Counted from the first letter of the stretch, positions 15,201 through 25,366 are shown. The stretch is DNA of 64,000 nucleotides from Kiritimatiellaceae bacterium (GCA_013141415.1 JABFQY010000007.1:18462-82461), one strand, 5' to 3'. Notes: generated by a model not told the origin, from the letters alone. Program-made: numbers and translations.

Positions 15201-17672
15201 TTCGATCGTTCCCGCCCGCGGAATACAGACCGGTTCGATATTCCAGATTTTCTCGGCGTACTCACGAATCGTCCGGTCGCTGGAGAACCAGCCCATGCGG
15301 GCGACGTTGAGAATGGCTTTTTCGGCCCACGCGGCGGGCTGGCGGAACAGGGCATCAATCTTCTGCTGAACTTCGATATAAGGCCGGAAATCAGCCATAT
15401 AGAAGAAGGGGTCGCCGTGGCGGGTGAACTCGTTGAAGATGTCCATGTAGAGATCCGGCTGGGTCGGGTCAAAGGCATTGACGCGGATGGCTTCGAGGAC
15501 TTTCTGGAGTTCCGGGTCGCTGTCGTAGAAATTCCACGGGTTGTATCCTTCGCGGGAAAGCTTTTCGAGTTCCTCTTCGCGGTGGCCGAAGATGAAGATA
15601 TTTTCTTCGCCGACGTGCTGGGCAATCTCGATATTGGCGCCGTCCCAGGTGCCGACGGTGAGCGCGCCGTTGAGTGCCAGTTTCATATTGCCGGTGCCGG
15701 AGGCTTCTTTACCGGCTGTCGAAATCTGCTCGGACAGGTCAGCGGCCGGAATGATCTTTTCGGCCAGCGAGACGTTGTAGTCGGGCAGGAACACGCATTT
15801 CAATCGGCCCGCGACGACCGAGTCGTGGTTGACGACGGCACCGATGGAGTTGATGAGTTTGATGACGCGCTTGGCCATGTGGTAGGCGGGCGCGGCTTTG
15901 GCGGCGAAGATGAACGTGCGCGGGGCCATGTCGATCTTCGGATTGGCCTTGATGCGCTGGTAAAGCGCGATCAGGTGCATGGCACTGAGCATTTGCCGTT
16001 TGTACATGTGCAGACGTTTGACCTGTACGTCGAAAAGCGATTCCGGATGAATCGGCACATGCAGCGTTTCCTCGATGTGCTGGGCCAGCGCCACCTTGTT
16101 GCGCCGTTTGATCGCCATGAATTCCTTCTGGAAAACCTTATCCGTCGCAAACGGCTCAAGCTTCTTGAGGTCTTCCAGATTTTTTATCCAGCTGTCGCCG
16201 ATTTTTTCGGTGATGAGTGCTGAAAGTTCCGGATTACACTTCAGCAGCCAGCGGCGGTGGGTGATGCCGTTGGTGATGTTGATGAATTTATTTGGATAGA
16301 TTGCGTTGAATTCCGGCATGACTCGTTCGCGCAACAACAACGAATGCAGTCCGGCAACGCCGTTGACTTTATGACTGCCGACAACAGCCAGATTGGCCAT
16401 ACGAACCTGCCGCGTGCCGTTTTCTTCGATCAGCGAGACGTTCTGGATTATTTCGGTTTCGCCGGGATGATCCATTTCGACACGCTGGAGGAAGCGGTGG
16501 TTGATTTCGTAAATGATTTGCAGATGGCGCGGCAGGACGCGCTCCAGTAATTCAACCGGCCATTTTTCCAGTGCTTCCGGCAAAAGTGTGTGATTGGTGT
16601 AGGCGCAGGTTTTGACGGTGATTTCCCACGCCTTTTCCCACGGCAGGTGGTTTTCGTCGCAAAGGATGCGCATCAGTTCAACGACGGCCAGCGCCGGATG
16701 AGTATCGTTCATCTGAATCGCGGTTTTCTGCGCGAACGAGTTGAAGTTGTTGTGGTTTTTCTGGTAGCGGCGGATGATGTCGCGGATCGAGCAGCTGCAA
16801 AGGAAATATTCCTGAATCAGCCGCAGTTCCTTTCCGGCATGGGTGCTGTCGGACGGATAGAGCACCTTCGTGACGTTCTCGGCCCAGTTTTTTTCTTCGA
16901 CAGCGCGGATGTAGTCGCCCTGATTGAAGACATCGAGTCGGAACCCTTCGTCGGCGCGCGCGCTCCAGAGGCGGAACATATTCACCGTGTTGTTGTCGTA
17001 GCCGATCACCGGAATGTCGTACGGCACCGCCTTGAACATCTGCCAGTCGGTCCAGACCGGATGACGTCCGCGGTGCGTGCTGGAAATATTTTCGATGCGG
17101 CCATAGACGAAGATCGGCACGGTATATTCCGGGCGGATCATTTCCCATGGATAACCGAGTTCCAGCCAGTTGTCCGGACGTTCCTTCTGCCAGCCGTCCT
17201 CGAACTCCTGCCGGAAAATTCCGTGCTCGTAGCGCAGGCCGTAGCCGTAGGCGGGCAGTTCCAGCGACGCCATCGAATCGAGGAAGCAGGCGGCCAGCCG
17301 TCCGAGGCCGCCGTTGCCGAGTCCGGCTTCCACGTCCAGATCGATCACTTTCTGCAAATCAATATCCAGCCGCTTCAGCGCATCACGGGCGGCGTCCATC
17401 ATTCCGAACGCCAGAACATTTTGTTCCAGCAACTTGCCGATCAGAAATTCCATCGAAAGGTAATAGAGTCGCTTCACGTCCTTATCGAGATAAGCGCGCT
17501 GGGTCGTGGTAAAGCCGTCGACCGCCAGGTCGCGTACCACATGGGCGAAGCTCCAGAACTTGTCGAAGTCCGTCGCGCTACGCATGTCTTTGCCGCGGCT
17601 GTAGCGCAGATGGAACAGGGTGCGCTCTTCGATCATATCGGCGGTTACTTTGGTTTTACGCGGGCACTTCAT
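15195..17672 (-). CDS. glgP: Glycogen/alpha-glucan phosphorylase
   Basis: 825 residues, the usual family length. It releases glucose-1-phosphate from alpha-1,4-glucans with pyridoxal phosphate. The PLP lysine lies in EASGTGNMKLALNGALTVG, and the N-terminal YLSMEFLIGKLLEQN and GLGNGGLGRLAACFLDS motifs are present. It is monocistronic and divergent from the KamA-type gene. Glycogen use fits with the nearby 6-phosphogluconate dehydrogenase. Confidence 0.97.
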   Translation of the reverse strand: MKCPRKTKVTADMIEERTLFHLRYSRGKDMRSATDFDKFWSFAHVVRDLAVDGFTTTQRAYLDKDVKRLYYLSMEFLIGKLLEQNVLAFGMMDAARDALKRLDIDLQKVIDLDVEAGLGNGGLGRLAACFLDSMASLELPAYGYGLRYEHGIFRQEFEDGWQKERPDNWLELGYPWEMIRPEYTVPIFVYGRIENISSTHRGRHPVWTDWQMFKAVPYDIPVIGYDNNTVNMFRLWSARADEGFRLDVFNQGDYIRAVEEKNWAENVTKVLYPSDSTHAGKELRLIQEYFLCSCSIRDIIRRYQKNHNNFNSFAQKTAIQMNDTHPALAVVELMRILCDENHLPWEKAWEITVKTCAYTNHTLLPEALEKWPVELLERVLPRHLQIIYEINHRFLQRVEMDHPGETEIIQNVSLIEENGTRQVRMANLAVVGSHKVNGVAGLHSLLLRERVMPEFNAIYPNKFINITNGITHRRWLLKCNPELSALITEKIGDSWIKNLEDLKKLEPFATDKVFQKEFMAIKRRNKVALAQHIEETLHVPIHPESLFDVQVKRLHMYKRQMLSAMHLIALYQRIKANPKIDMAPRTFIFAAKAAPAYHMAKRVIKLINSIGAVVNHDSVVAGRLKCVFLPDYNVSLAEKIIPAADLSEQISTAGKEASGTGNMKLALNGALTVGTWDGANIEIAQHVGEENIFIFGHREEELEKLSREGYNPWNFYDSDPELQKVLEAIRVNAFDPTQPDLYMDIFNEFTRHGDPFFYMADFRPYIEVQQKIDALFRQPAAWAEKAILNVARMGWFSSDRTIREYAEKIWNIEPVCIPRAGTIED

Positions 17673-17744
17673 TGACGGTCTCCATTCAGTAAGAAATCAT
17701 GCAAAGCATAATTTGAATAGAAGCAGACCTGCAAATGAATTATC

Positions 17745-18737
17745 GTGCCCAATATGTCGGACTGCCTCCAAAACTGTAAGATCACGCCGTATTACCGGAA
17801 CCTGCTCGATTCGCTCGGGCTGGATCATCCGCTCCGTCGCACCGTCGAAAGGCGGGACGACTGTACGCCAATGCCCGGCGAGCTGGCCGACCCTCTCGGC
17901 GAAGAGTCGCACAGTCCGGTGCCCGGACTCGTTCACACCTATCCCGACAAAGTTCTGCTGTTCGCCACGCTCGATTGCGCCGTTTACTGCCGCTACTGCA
18001 CCCGCAGCCGTCTCGTAGGGAAGAGCAAGGAGCATGGGGCAGAGGGCAGAGGGTTGAAAAAAAATCAGGTTGCAAGCCTAGCCTGCTTCCAATATCTGGA
18101 ACAACATACAGAAATCCGCGATGTTCTCGTTTCCGGCGGCGACCCGCTGATGCTTTCCGACGCCGATCTCGACGACCTGCTTTCCAAGGTTCGGAAAATT
18201 AAACACATCCGCACCATCCGGATCGGCTCCAAAGTTCCCGCCGTACTGCCGTCGCGCATCACACCGGAACTGGCCGCCATCCTCGCCAAACATCGCGTCT
18301 GGCTTCAGCTTCACTTTATTCATCCGGCGGAACTGACAGCCGAAATGACCCGCGCCTGCGACACGCTGGCCAAAGCGGGCGTGCCGATGGTCAGCCAGAC
18401 CGTTTTGCTCAAAGGAATCAACGACGACACTGACACGCTGGCGGAACTTTTCTACGGACTGCTCGAACGGCGCGTGAAGCCGTATTACCTTTTCCAATGC
18501 GATCCGGTGCTCGGCTCGTCCAGCTTCCGCACACCGGTCGAGCAGGGGTTGCAAATCATCCGCGAACTCCAAGGCCGCATCTCCGGATTGGCGATGCCGA
18601 CCTTTGCCATCGACGCGCCCGGCGGCGGCGGAAAAATTTCGCTCCTGCCCAATTCGCAGTTCCGCCGCGAAGGAAACGAGATTGTCCTTACAAACTACCA
18701 AGGCAAAGAATATCGTTATCCCGATCCGAAAACGTAG
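17745..18737 (+). CDS. KamA/EpmB-family radical SAM aminomutase-like protein
   Basis: 330 residues from GTG 17745 (ATG 17754 is also possible; a stop lies just upstream). The cluster motif is CAVYCRYC (CxxxCxxC), with SGGDPL following, and the C-terminal DAPGGGGK carries the PLP lysine of the lysine 2,3-aminomutase family. The N-terminus is shorter than classic KamA. Between the cluster and the next helix there is extra Gly/Lys-rich sequence (KSKEHGAEGRGLKK) that looks like translated repeat DNA. It could be a lysine 2,3-aminomutase or an EpmB-type enzyme; without EF-P genes nearby I cannot choose. Confidence 0.85.
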   Translation: MPNMSDCLQNCKITPYYRNLLDSLGLDHPLRRTVERRDDCTPMPGELADPLGEESHSPVPGLVHTYPDKVLLFATLDCAVYCRYCTRSRLVGKSKEHGAEGRGLKKNQVASLACFQYLEQHTEIRDVLVSGGDPLMLSDADLDDLLSKVRKIKHIRTIRIGSKVPAVLPSRITPELAAILAKHRVWLQLHFIHPAELTAEMTRACDTLAKAGVPMVSQTVLLKGINDDTDTLAELFYGLLERRVKPYYLFQCDPVLGSSSFRTPVEQGLQIIRELQGRISGLAMPTFAIDAPGGGGKISLLPNSQFRREGNEIVLTNYQGKEYRYPDPKT

Positions 18738-18752
18738 ATAGAGGAGAAAACG

Positions 18753-20201
18753 GTGAAAGCAGATATTGGATTAATCGGTCTGGCGGTGATGGGCGAAAAT
18801 CTGGTGCTCAATATGGAGAGCAAAGGATTTAAGGTCGCGGTGTTTAACCGGACAGTGGATAAAGTGGATGCTTTCATTGCCGGGCGCGGCGCGGGCAAAA
18901 GGTTTGTCGGCTGTCACAGCGTCAAAGAATTTTGCGCCAGCCTTGAGCGGCCGCGCAAGGTGATGATGCTGGTGAAGGCCGGTAAAGCAGTGGATGAGTT
19001 GATTGAGCAGGTGATTCCGCATCTTGAGCCGGGCGACATCATCATTGACGGCGGCAACTCGCACTTTCCCGACACCATTCGTCGCACAAAATATGTTGAA
19101 GGCAAAGGTCTGCTTTATGTCGGTGCCGGTGTTTCCGGCGGCGAAGAGGGCGCATTGCTCGGCCCGTCGATTATGCCCGGCGGCTCGCCCGCCGCGTGGC
19201 CAGCGATCAAACCGATCTTTCAGAAAATCTGCGCACAGACGGAAACCGGCGAACCCTGTTGCGAATGGGTCGGCGAAAACGGCGCGGGCCATTTTGTGAA
19301 GATGGTTCATAACGGCATTGAGTACGGCGATATGCAGATGATTTGCGAAACCTACCAGCTGATGAAGGAAGGTCTCGGGCTTTCGAACGAAGAATTGTGC
19401 GCGGTGTTCAGTGAATGGAATAAGGGCGAACTCGATTCCTATCTGATCGAAATTACCCGCGACATTTTCGGCTACAGAACTGAATCCGGCGAAGCGGTGA
19501 TTGATCAGATTCTAGACGCCGCCGGACAGAAGGGTACCGGCAAATGGACGGCGGTTTCCGCGCTCGACCTCGGTCAGCCGCTGACGCTGATCGGCGAAGC
19601 GGTCTTCGCCCGCTGTCTTTCCGCGATCAAAGACGAACGCGTGGCCGCCGCCAACGTTTTGAAAGGTCCGTCCGCAAAATTTACCGGCGACCGATCGATG
19701 TTGATCGAAGACCTCCGGCAGGCGCTCTATGCCGCCAAAATTGTTTCCTACGCTCAGGGCTATCAGCTGATGCGTGCCGCTGCGGCGGAATACGGTTGGA
19801 AACTCAACAACGGCGGCATCGCGCTGATGTGGCGCGGCGGCTGTATCATCCGCTCGGTGTTTCTCGGAAAAATCAAAGAGGCGTTCGACACCAATCCCGA
19901 ACTGGTCAACCTGTTGCTCGATCCGTTCTTTAAGGACGCAGTTGAAAAAGCGCAGGCGGGCTGGCGCCGGGCGGTTTGTAAATCGGTCGAACTCGGCATT
20001 CCGATGCCGGCGATTGGCGCTGCGCTGGCGTATTATGATGGTTACCGCGCCGCGCGCCTTCCGGCCAATCTGCTTCAGGCCCAGCGCGACTATTTCGGCG
20101 CACACACCTATGAACGTCTCGACCAGCCGCGCGGAAAGTTTTTCCACACCAACTGGACCGGACGCGGCGGCGACACCGCCGCTTCGACGTACATCGTATA
20201 G
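18753..20201 (+). CDS. gnd: 6-phosphogluconate dehydrogenase, decarboxylating
   Basis: 482 residues, full family length. It starts at GTG 18753 behind GAGGAGAAAAC. The dinucleotide fold GLIGLAVMGENLVLN, substrate loop IIDGGNSHFPDT, GAGVSGGEEGA and catalytic GHFVKMVHNGIEYGDMQ are all present. It oxidatively decarboxylates 6-phosphogluconate to ribulose-5-phosphate in the pentose phosphate pathway. It follows the KamA-type gene by 15 bp, so they are probably co-transcribed. Confidence 0.97.
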   Translation: MKADIGLIGLAVMGENLVLNMESKGFKVAVFNRTVDKVDAFIAGRGAGKRFVGCHSVKEFCASLERPRKVMMLVKAGKAVDELIEQVIPHLEPGDIIIDGGNSHFPDTIRRTKYVEGKGLLYVGAGVSGGEEGALLGPSIMPGGSPAAWPAIKPIFQKICAQTETGEPCCEWVGENGAGHFVKMVHNGIEYGDMQMICETYQLMKEGLGLSNEELCAVFSEWNKGELDSYLIEITRDIFGYRTESGEAVIDQILDAAGQKGTGKWTAVSALDLGQPLTLIGEAVFARCLSAIKDERVAAANVLKGPSAKFTGDRSMLIEDLRQALYAAKIVSYAQGYQLMRAAAAEYGWKLNNGGIALMWRGGCIIRSVFLGKIKEAFDTNPELVNLLLDPFFKDAVEKAQAGWRRAVCKSVELGIPMPAIGAALAYYDGYRAARLPANLLQAQRDYFGAHTYERLDQPRGKFFHTNWTGRGGDTAASTYIV

Positions 20202-20216
20202 AAACGGAAATAAATT

Positions 20217-21071
20217 ATGAAATGGCTGCGCAGAACGCCGAAGATTCAGAAGATCGGACTGGCACTGGGCGGCGGCGGCGCGCGCGGTCTGGCGCATATT
20301 CAGGTGCTTGAAACGCTCGACGAACTCGGCATCCGTCCATACCGGATTGCCGGAACCAGCATCGGCGCGGTGATGGGCGCGCTCTACGCCTCCGGACTTG
20401 CCGGAAGAGAAATGCGCGATCTGGTTTATCATTGGCAGACGCCGCGACCGGAAAAACGGCACGGCATTCTTGATCGCCGCGACCTGCGCCGCTGGGCCTC
20501 TATGCTCGATCCTTCATTCGACCGAAGCGGACTTTTTAAAGGCGAAAAAATCATCAAGTTCCTTTCCGACTATGTGAAATGCACGACATTTGAAGAATTG
20601 AAAATTCCGCTTTATGTCACGGCGGCGGACTACGGCGACGCATCGGAAGTTGTTTTTAAATCCGGCGACCTGCTTTCCGCCGTGCGCGCCAGCATCGCCA
20701 TTCCGGGAGTTTTCACGCCGGTCGAGCGCGACGGAAACCTGCTGCTCGATGGCGGCGTCGTGAATCCTTTGCCGTACGATCTGCTTCAGGATGAGTGTGA
20801 TCTGGTGATTGCGGTGGATGTCGGCGGAGTCCGCCACGCGGATGAAACACACCGTCCGTCTTTTTTCGATACCGTCATCGGCGGATTCGAAATCATGGAA
20901 GCTTCCATGATCCGCGACCGGCTGAAGTCTAATCCGCCGGACATTTATCTCAGGCCGGACATCCGCAATGTTGGCCTGCTTGAATTCCATAAAGCCGACC
21001 AGATATTTCATCAGACTCAGCCGGTTCAGAACGAGCTGCGCCAGCGGCTCAAGGCGGCTTTGAAAATATAG
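20217..21071 (+). CDS. Patatin-like phospholipase (RssA family)
   Basis: 284 residues. It shows the oxyanion loop GGGGARGLAH, the nucleophile elbow GTSIG and the dyad aspartate in DGGVVNPLP, so the Ser-Asp dyad looks complete. No signal peptide is seen, which suggests a cytoplasmic or membrane-associated esterase or phospholipase. It lies 15 bp after gnd. Confidence 0.9.
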   Translation: MKWLRRTPKIQKIGLALGGGGARGLAHIQVLETLDELGIRPYRIAGTSIGAVMGALYASGLAGREMRDLVYHWQTPRPEKRHGILDRRDLRRWASMLDPSFDRSGLFKGEKIIKFLSDYVKCTTFEELKIPLYVTAADYGDASEVVFKSGDLLSAVRASIAIPGVFTPVERDGNLLLDGGVVNPLPYDLLQDECDLVIAVDVGGVRHADETHRPSFFDTVIGGFEIMEASMIRDRLKSNPPDIYLRPDIRNVGLLEFHKADQIFHQTQPVQNELRQRLKAALKI

Positions 21072-21123
21072 ACCGAATGAATCCCGCCGCCCCGAAGTTT
21101 TGCGGGCGGCCTTCATTTGAACT

Positions 21124-21176
21124 GTAGGCCCGCTGCCCTCAGCGGGCGTTTGCGCCGGGTGGGGCACCCGGCCTAC
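21124..21176. repeat. GTAG-type twin-hairpin REP, 53 bp
   Basis: GTAG, stem GCCCGCTG/CAGCGGGC (loop CCCT), 6-nt spacer, stem GCCGGGTG/CACCCGGC (loop GGG), CTAC. The right foot (21173-21176) contains the stop codon of the minus-strand gene that follows. It lies between convergent genes and may also act as a bidirectional terminator. Confidence 0.95.
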
Positions 21177-23635
21177 AGACAGGCCAATATCACATCAAAC
21201 ACGCCGTGGCCGAGGCAGGGAACCACGGCGTAGCGTCTTTCGCCGACGGTTTCGATAGTTGCTTTCACCGGTGTGCCGTTTACGGTTATTTCCTTCACGG
21301 TTTGATTATCCAGAAGAAGCAGGCGGAGCATTATTTCGTCGGCGCAACTTGTCAGTGTTATCCGCTGTCCTGAATCTGTTTTTTTCCACCGATAGGCCGC
21401 GTAGCCGCCGGAGGCCGGATAGTGAACGGTGACGTCGGCGCACGTCTCGCCGCTGATTTCCCAGCGCGGCGTGACGGTCGTCCGGCTGAACGCCAGTCCG
21501 TTATCCACCACACCGGCCAATCCTTCGATCAGTGCATAGACCACGGCACCGGCGCCCCAGCAGTCCGGGATTCCGAAAGACAGTTCACTCTGCCGGAACC
21601 AGACGGGCTGATCGCACCAGGTCATGGCCGGAATAAACCAGGCTCCGCCGGTGCTGGCGGTGCGAAAAACAATTTCGCTGATTTCAGTTTCCGGTCGCGG
21701 GTTATCCCAGCCCCAGACGAAAAGGCCTACGTTTTCAAACGAATCGTTCGCGCCGCGCCATGCGAGCTGATAGGGCGGCCAGCCTTTCGGCAGTTTCTTT
21801 TCATGAACTTCCCGTCCGCGGATTTCTTTGGAACCCGGCATGAACCAATCTTCCAGCTGTTCGCCCGCCTGAATGACTTTGCAGACCGTTTCTCCGTCGG
21901 CATAGCGGACGACCATTTCTCCGGTAAATGAACCCTTTGAATCGATCGTGTGAAGAAGGTAGAGCGAAGCGTGACGTTTGCCGACCGGCAGACGCACCTC
22001 TTTTGAAAAACCCGGCTTCTTCGCCGCGAGACCCAGACCTTGTTTGCTGGCGTCGAGTGTGAATGGAACTCCGCAGAATTCCTGCTTTCCGATCGGCATC
22101 CGTGACAGATCGTTGCCGGAGTCTCCCCAACCGCCTTCCGGACGCCACGCCGCCGTGACCTGACTCGCGGAACTCAAATCTGCCGGAGAAAATGTACGCG
22201 GGCAGGGCGGTTCGGTTTGCGGGTTTCCATTGAAACAGACATGCAGGTGTCCGCCGTGACGTTCGGCCAGTCCGAGCAGACGATCCAGAATATCCGTACC
22301 GTATTTTTCCTGCCCGTTTTCAAAAGCGCCGCGCGCCAGTTCTCCGGCCACGATGGTCGAAACGCCGCCGTTCATGTACTGCCATTTTACATCCTGTTTA
22401 TCGAATCCATGCTCGAACGGCGGATAGATCAAATAGAACTCGCCGGGGCTGTTCGCTGGCATTTCTTCCCGGATGCGCTGATAGGTCTGAAGAAGGGTCT
22501 GACATTTATCGGTGCCGATTCCACGGTTCAGCGCATAAGCGTTAGAGAGCGAAACCTGCGCCGCTTCATCCGTGCCGCCCAAGTCGCGTGCAAACGAAGG
22601 GTCTTCGCTGACGTGGTGGCGGTAATGGGTTCCGCTCCACGCCAGATCGTTCAGGCGCGCCGTTAACTCGTCAGACAATTTCCGGTAAGCGGGCGCTTCA
22701 CCGCTTCGTCCGGCGGACTCCAGCATTTCAGCCAGATAGCGGCAGGACGCTGCCATACCGGTATTGTCACCGTGCATAACGCCGAAAGTTGTTTTGTCGA
22801 TATCGACGACGTTATCGCCTGTCGTGAGACTCACATCGTCATCGTGCATGAAATCCCAAGTATCGATCGTGTAGCCGCGCTTCAGGAGCTGAAATCGTTT
22901 GCTCCAGCGGTAGGGATCGGTCGTTGCGTATTTCACGGCTCGAATCGCGTTGTCCAAATAGCGCGCCATCCAGCCAGTGTCACCGGTGGCTTTCCATGTG
23001 AAGTAGAGACATTCGATAAACAGATACTCAACGTCGTTCTCAACCGGAATCCGCTGAAGTGTCGCCGACTGACTTGTACCGGGGTTAACCGTCCGGACGA
23101 AGTCGCCGGGTTTAAACGAGTGATCCCGCCAGCCTTGTACGTCGGGCTTGCTGGCAATCCGGTCGTACACCATTCCGTCGGCGCGTTGTGTGTCGGCGTA
23201 CAACTCAAGTCCGGTTTTCAGATCGCCGTCGAAATACTTCATGCCCTTCATCGTGTGAGTGTGGTCCCGCAGCCAGCAGACAAAATAGTGATACACCTTG
23301 CCGTCCACCAGACGACGTTCGGCTAGGCTGTTGACCATGGTGAGATAGAGGAGTTGTAGCAACCTGGCATATTTTCCGGAGCCATCCGCAATCCGTGTGG
23401 CGGTATCGACGCGGAAAGACAGACTTTCCAGAAAGCGGTTGTCGTTATCGAGATGAAGAACCGTATGTGTTCCCAGCGCACCGCCGACGGTGAACCGGAC
23501 TTCCGGCATCGCCGGGATCCGGACGTATTCAACACCGGCACCGTCCAGTATGGAAAGAGTTCCGCCGCCGGAAACTCCGGCGAGTGTGATTACTTCGAGC
23601 GGCTGCCAGTGCGGTTTATTGGTTTTCAGTTCCAT
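21173..23635 (-). CDS. Putative six-hairpin (alpha/alpha6) glycosidase, family not recognised
   Basis: 820 residues without a signal peptide. The middle (about 100-450) has the pattern of an alpha/alpha toroid glycosidase: CWLRDHTHTMKGMKYF, RGYTIDTWDFMHDDD, SLSNAYALNRGIG and KWQYMNGGVSTIVAGELARG. The N- and C-terminal parts look like beta-sandwiches. Acidic residues in WLRDH, TWDFMHDDD and the ENDVEYLFIE segment are possible catalytic groups, but I cannot assign a GH number. Its ATG overlaps the stop of the upstream transglutaminase-like gene by one base. The TAG stop is the foot of a REP. Confidence 0.7.
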   Translation of the reverse strand: MELKTNKPHWQPLEVITLAGVSGGGTLSILDGAGVEYVRIPAMPEVRFTVGGALGTHTVLHLDNDNRFLESLSFRVDTATRIADGSGKYARLLQLLYLTMVNSLAERRLVDGKVYHYFVCWLRDHTHTMKGMKYFDGDLKTGLELYADTQRADGMVYDRIASKPDVQGWRDHSFKPGDFVRTVNPGTSQSATLQRIPVENDVEYLFIECLYFTWKATGDTGWMARYLDNAIRAVKYATTDPYRWSKRFQLLKRGYTIDTWDFMHDDDVSLTTGDNVVDIDKTTFGVMHGDNTGMAASCRYLAEMLESAGRSGEAPAYRKLSDELTARLNDLAWSGTHYRHHVSEDPSFARDLGGTDEAAQVSLSNAYALNRGIGTDKCQTLLQTYQRIREEMPANSPGEFYLIYPPFEHGFDKQDVKWQYMNGGVSTIVAGELARGAFENGQEKYGTDILDRLLGLAERHGGHLHVCFNGNPQTEPPCPRTFSPADLSSASQVTAAWRPEGGWGDSGNDLSRMPIGKQEFCGVPFTLDASKQGLGLAAKKPGFSKEVRLPVGKRHASLYLLHTIDSKGSFTGEMVVRYADGETVCKVIQAGEQLEDWFMPGSKEIRGREVHEKKLPKGWPPYQLAWRGANDSFENVGLFVWGWDNPRPETEISEIVFRTASTGGAWFIPAMTWCDQPVWFRQSELSFGIPDCWGAGAVVYALIEGLAGVVDNGLAFSRTTVTPRWEISGETCADVTVHYPASGGYAAYRWKKTDSGQRITLTSCADEIMLRLLLLDNQTVKEITVNGTPVKATIETVGERRYAVVPCLGHGVFDVILACL

Positions 23636-25356
23636 TATTTTCCTGCCGCAGTTTTAAATGTCAGTCCCTTCGATGACTCGAAAGCGATTGTTTGGCGGTT
23701 AACCCGTATTTCAGCCCGGTCCGGGAAAACAGCCAGATCGATTTCTTCCGCCGGATACCGTCGTTTAAAAATAGTGGCGAGCAGAATGGCTTTTTCAACG
23801 CCGTCGCCGGTTTTGTAATTCCAGATTTCGTCCGGCTGGGCGAGGCGCGCGCCGTCGTAAATCGATTCTGAACTCATGGCTTCCAGTGTTCGAATAAGGT
23901 CTTCATCACTCAGTGATTTTGTCGCTTCGATACAGACCGGATTGCGTTCCAGCGCGGCTTTGAGAAATGGCGTCCAGTCGGTACGGCTGAGATCGCGCAG
24001 GGCGTAGAAGGCGAGATCGGCGGAGCGGTTTTCCGTCCGCATGGATTCGACATAGGCGATGATTTCTTCGCGCGCCATGCCGGGAACGATCTCTAATTTA
24101 CTCCAAGGATTGGACACTTTGCTTTCAATGGCCGGGAATTCCGGTTCGAGGTGGACGAACTTGGCCAGCTCGGCCAGCATCTCGTTTTTACCGGAACTGC
24201 TGCATTCGAGTTTCTTGCCGAGTTCCGCCATGCTGTCGGCATCGTAGTGCTGGATCGGATTGTTTTTGAAAAATTCTTCCAGCTTCGGCAGGCAGATGCG
24301 TCCGGGAATCGGCTCGCAGTAGAATTCATCGCTGTCGATTTCTTCGAGCAGCTGGGCACGGGTTTTATCGCCGACTTTAAACGGCGCGCTGTGTTCGTAG
24401 GCATAGGCGCGTTCGGCGGATATCCACCGCTTCTTTCCGTGAAACTCGTGACAGATCTGGAAACATTTCTGGAACTTTGAATTCTGCCGCAGAAAGTTGG
24501 CGAGGATTTCAAAGGTGATTTCGGTGGAAAGGTATTCGCCGATCTGCTTTTTGAACCGTTCGTAGTGCGCGGGTTCCATGGTGGCTTCCGGATAGACGCA
24601 GTGCACGTAGCCGGTATTGTTGAATACCATGGTGATCTGTTCGTGGCGCAGGGCGCGTTGCGCCTTATCGGTCAGCTCGGTACCGTTGAACCACATATTT
24701 TTGGTGACGATGCGTCGGTTGTTGGTGAGGACTCCGTCGCCGACCGCCACAAAGTTCTGCGAGTGGAGCGGCGTCGCCATCAGAAAAATATCTTCGAGCG
24801 GAATGCCGCAGACGATGAACAGCGCGGCGGCGTAAAGCGTGGAAAGCGAGACGCATTCGCCCGCGCCGGTGCGGTAACCTTCGCGGCGGCGGAACGCATC
24901 CATCGCCTCGACCGTTTCCGTTTTCCAGTACGGAATAACCTCGGAGGTGTATTTTTCGAGGCCAAAGTGGCGGCGGATATCGAGGTCGAAATAGTGTTTG
25001 TCGCCTTCGTAGCCAAAAAGCGCATTGCTGGCACTGATGGTTTTGGTGTCCATGAACGGAGCGAAGCGGTTCATCTCGGTCTGCTGGTCGGTCAGTCCCC
25101 ATGTGTCGAGGTCGAGGTTGAACTCGTAATGATCAATGATGTACTGCTTGAGCCGGTCGATTTTTTTGCGCGGATTCATCTGGTCGATTTTGGCGAACCA
25201 CGGATCGTCGCGCCATTTCCAGATGCGCGGACTCATGATATTGGCGAGCAGCAGGGCGTAGAGCAGTTCAGGGAAAACAAAAATCTCCATATCCGACAGG
25301 GTGACGGCGGAGGAGTACTTTTCGAGTTCCTTATGCGGTACGGCGGTGTTTTTCAT
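23635..25356 (-). CDS. Transglutaminase-like-fold protein of unknown function
   Basis: 573 residues from ATG 25356. Around residue 170 the motif GECVSLSTLYAAALFIVCGI, followed by a histidine in LHSQNFVAVGDGV and polar TNN, resembles the Cys-His-Asp arrangement of transglutaminase/peptidase folds. The rest, including an alpha-helical C-terminal half, is not recognised. There is no signal peptide. It is coupled to the glycosidase-like gene by a TAATG overlap, so the two proteins probably act in one process. Confidence 0.6.
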   Translation of the reverse strand: MKNTAVPHKELEKYSSAVTLSDMEIFVFPELLYALLLANIMSPRIWKWRDDPWFAKIDQMNPRKKIDRLKQYIIDHYEFNLDLDTWGLTDQQTEMNRFAPFMDTKTISASNALFGYEGDKHYFDLDIRRHFGLEKYTSEVIPYWKTETVEAMDAFRRREGYRTGAGECVSLSTLYAAALFIVCGIPLEDIFLMATPLHSQNFVAVGDGVLTNNRRIVTKNMWFNGTELTDKAQRALRHEQITMVFNNTGYVHCVYPEATMEPAHYERFKKQIGEYLSTEITFEILANFLRQNSKFQKCFQICHEFHGKKRWISAERAYAYEHSAPFKVGDKTRAQLLEEIDSDEFYCEPIPGRICLPKLEEFFKNNPIQHYDADSMAELGKKLECSSSGKNEMLAELAKFVHLEPEFPAIESKVSNPWSKLEIVPGMAREEIIAYVESMRTENRSADLAFYALRDLSRTDWTPFLKAALERNPVCIEATKSLSDEDLIRTLEAMSSESIYDGARLAQPDEIWNYKTGDGVEKAILLATIFKRRYPAEEIDLAVFPDRAEIRVNRQTIAFESSKGLTFKTAAGK

Positions 25357-25366
25357 AATCAATAGT

